Both the position numbers and the translations under genes were made by a program. From NCBI GenBank assembly GCA_013298745.1, contig JAAFIT010000130.1, forward strand, positions 1 to 6,942: 6,942 nucleotides of DNA. The letters run 5' to 3'. A model generated the notes under the pieces. It saw only the letters and a list, made by a program, of their open reading frames with translations, was not told the DNA's origin and did not search any database. Shown here piece by piece: positions 5,709-6,942 of the stretch. The stretch is from Sphingomonadales bacterium. GTDB lineage: Bacteria; Pseudomonadota; Alphaproteobacteria; Sphingomonadales; Sphingomonadaceae. Numbering within the stretch: the first letter of the stretch is position 1; each line of letters opens with the position of its first letter.

Positions 5709-5745
5709 AATCGGGTGCAGGGCCGCCGGCCCTGCCCGCCGGAGG
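5709..5745 (-). repeat. Structured REP-like repeat, copy C, between convergent genes
   Basis: Read on the minus strand: head CCTCCGGCGG, perfect 8-bp stem GCAGGGCC/GGCCCTGC around a GGC loop, and tail ACCCGATT. Head and tail match copies A and B, but the outer three stem pairs differ by paired changes (C-G to G-C, T-A to C-G, G-C to A-T), so the hairpin is kept. It fills most of the 52 bases between the stop codons at 5694 and 5747. It could act as a bidirectional terminator for the two convergent genes, though no T-run follows on either strand. Confidence 0.78.
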
Positions 5746-5746
5746 T

Positions 5747-6942
5747 TCAGCCCTGCCGAAATTTCCCGCGCTGCGTCGGGTTGTTCGGGCCGGGGCGCGG
5801 TCCGCGAGGTCCCTTCGGCGGTCCGGCAAAGCCGTTCGGGCCCATCGGGCGAACCAGCACAGGCCGGTTGGGTTTGCCACCGGGGCCGCCAGGGCGGGGG
5901 CCGCTACGTTGCGGCGCTGGCGGACCATCGGCGGGGATGATGCGGATGCCGCCTTCGGGCGAACGGTCTTCGCCTTCGGTGCGGTGCAGGGCTTCGGCGA
6001 ACTTGTTGGCGAGGCCGCGCGGGATTTCGAACATGGTTTCTTCGGGGCCGATGCGGATGGCGCCGATCTCGTTTTTCGTAACATGACCGCGGCGGCATAT
6101 GAGGGGGAGCAGCCAGCGCGGATCGGCGTTCATGCGGCGGCCGACGTCCATGCGGAACCAGACGGTGTCTTCAAAGCCCTGGCGCGGGCCGTCTTCGCGC
6201 ACCGGCCGCGGGGCGGGGCCGCTGTTGTCGAGCAGTTCCTCGACAGCGGGCATCTTCGAACGGTGCATGCGGACCAGGGACGCTGCGATATCCTGGGGTG
6301 AACGCTCGGCGAGCAGCCGGTCGGCCAGCGCGCGATCCTCGTCGTCGATATCCACCGGCACTTCCATCAGCGCGCTGAGCAGGCGTTCATGGTCATTGCG
6401 GCGAATGTCGGCGGTGGTCGGCGCGTTCATCCATTCGGCGTTGATGCGGGCACCGCGCAGCATGGCGTCGACGCGGCGGCGGGCGGGATAGGGAACGATG
6501 AGCACGGCGGTGCCCTTCTTCCCCGCGCGCCCGGTGCGGCCCGAACGGTGCTGCAGGATTTCGGCGTCGCGCGGCAGCTCGACATGGATGACGAGCGACA
6601 GATTGGGCAGATCGATGCCGCGGCTGGCGACATCGGTGGCGACACAGATGCGCGCGCGGCGGTCACGCAGCGCCTGCAACGCCTGGTTGCGTTCCGACTG
6701 CGAATGCTCGCCCGACAGCGCCACGGCATCGAAGCCGCGCTCGATCAGGCTGGCGTGAAGATGGCGGACATTGTCGCGCGTGGCGCAGAACAGCATCGCC
6801 GTTGGCGCTTCATGAAAGCGCAGCAGATTGACGACGGCGTTCTCGATATCGGCCGGCGCCACGGTAACGGCCTGATAGGCGATATCGCCATGGCCGCGGT
6901 CCTCACCGACGGTCGAGATGCGCAGCGCGTCCTTCTGGTAAC
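5747..6942 (-). CDS. DEAD-box ATP-dependent RNA helicase, DeaD/CsdA-like (5' end missing)
   Basis: The visible 397 residues are the C-terminal part of a DEAD-box RNA helicase; the first RecA domain with Walker A and DEAD lies outside the window. Present from the second RecA domain are AMLFCATRDNV (motif IV region, about 48-58), ARICVATDVASRGIDLP (motif V, about 96-112) and HRSGRTGRAG (motif VI, 131-140). After a linker comes a DbpA/CsdA-type RNA-binding domain at about 260-318 (FRMDVGRRMNADPRWLLPLI through EETMFEIPRGLANKF). A disordered tail rich in Gly, Pro and Arg (about 337-397) follows, typical of RNA-contacting ends. Such helicases unwind RNA in ribosome assembly and mRNA decay, often in the cold. 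An internal GTG at 6862 falls inside the helicase fold and is not a start. The RNA-binding domain supports DeaD/CsdA over RhlE, but without the N-terminus I leave the symbol blank. Confidence 0.93.
   Translation of the reverse strand, partial: YQKDALRISTVGEDRGHGDIAYQAVTVAPADIENAVVNLLRFHEAPTAMLFCATRDNVRHLHASLIERGFDAVALSGEHSQSERNQALQALRDRRARICVATDVASRGIDLPNLSLVIHVELPRDAEILQHRSGRTGRAGKKGTAVLIVPYPARRRVDAMLRGARINAEWMNAPTTADIRRNDHERLLSALMEVPVDIDDEDRALADRLLAERSPQDIAASLVRMHRSKMPAVEELLDNSGPAPRPVREDGPRQGFEDTVWFRMDVGRRMNADPRWLLPLICRRGHVTKNEIGAIRIGPEETMFEIPRGLANKFAEALHRTEGEDRSPEGGIRIIPADGPPAPQRSGPRPGGPGGKPNRPVLVRPMGPNGFAGPPKGPRGPRPGPNNPTQRGKFRQG

Noticed and set aside
5676..6086. A plus-strand frame rich in Gly, Pro and Arg opposite the helicase tail
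   Set aside because: It mirrors the low-complexity Gly/Pro/Arg tail of the helicase and contains no independent signal for expression.

Overview
The window looks like chromosomal DNA from a GC-rich alphaproteobacterium, most likely a sphingomonad. This rests on the G/C-biased codon third positions, the style of the HemN, CcmC and DEAD-box helicase proteins, and a promoter that resembles the alphaproteobacterial stress-sigma (EcfG) class. The region is compact and almost entirely coding. I see no rRNA, tRNA, CRISPR array, transposase, integrase or phage gene.

Left part (1-2600, all on the minus strand): hemN (oxygen-independent coproporphyrinogen III oxidase), then ccmC, ccmD and the first part of ccmE (cytochrome c maturation system I). 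The genes are tightly spaced or overlapping, so this reads as one heme-supply and heme-delivery unit. A perfect FNR/FixK-type palindrome (TTGAT-CTGA-ATCAA) lies 34 bases before hemN. Its spacing to a possible -10 element puts the predicted transcription start at the hemN start codon. ccmE runs off the left edge, and its last bases are a 14-base T homopolymer that replaces the expected conserved codons, probably a contig-end artefact.

Middle (2608-5172): two copies of a short structured repeat, placed tail to tail, fill the gap between hemN and the next gene. After them, still on the minus strand, come a YaiI/YqxD-family (UPF0178) gene and a Tat-exported spermidine-dehydrogenase-like flavoprotein. 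The latter two form a probable two-gene operon, with a candidate EcfG promoter in the 101-base divergent gap.

Right part (5173-6942): a plus-strand gene for a small secreted protein of unknown function converges with the 3' part of a DEAD-box RNA helicase gene on the minus strand. A third copy of the structured repeat sits between them. All three repeat copies have the head CCTCCGGCGG, an 8-bp stem with a 3-base loop, and a tail ACCC(C)(G/A)AT. Between copies the stem changes by compensatory base-pair swaps.

I found no convincing undescribed multi-gene system. The most interesting signals are the covarying REP/BIME-like repeat family, the anaerobic-type control predicted for hemN-ccmCDE with a possibly leaderless mRNA, and the possible stress promoter of the flavoprotein operon.
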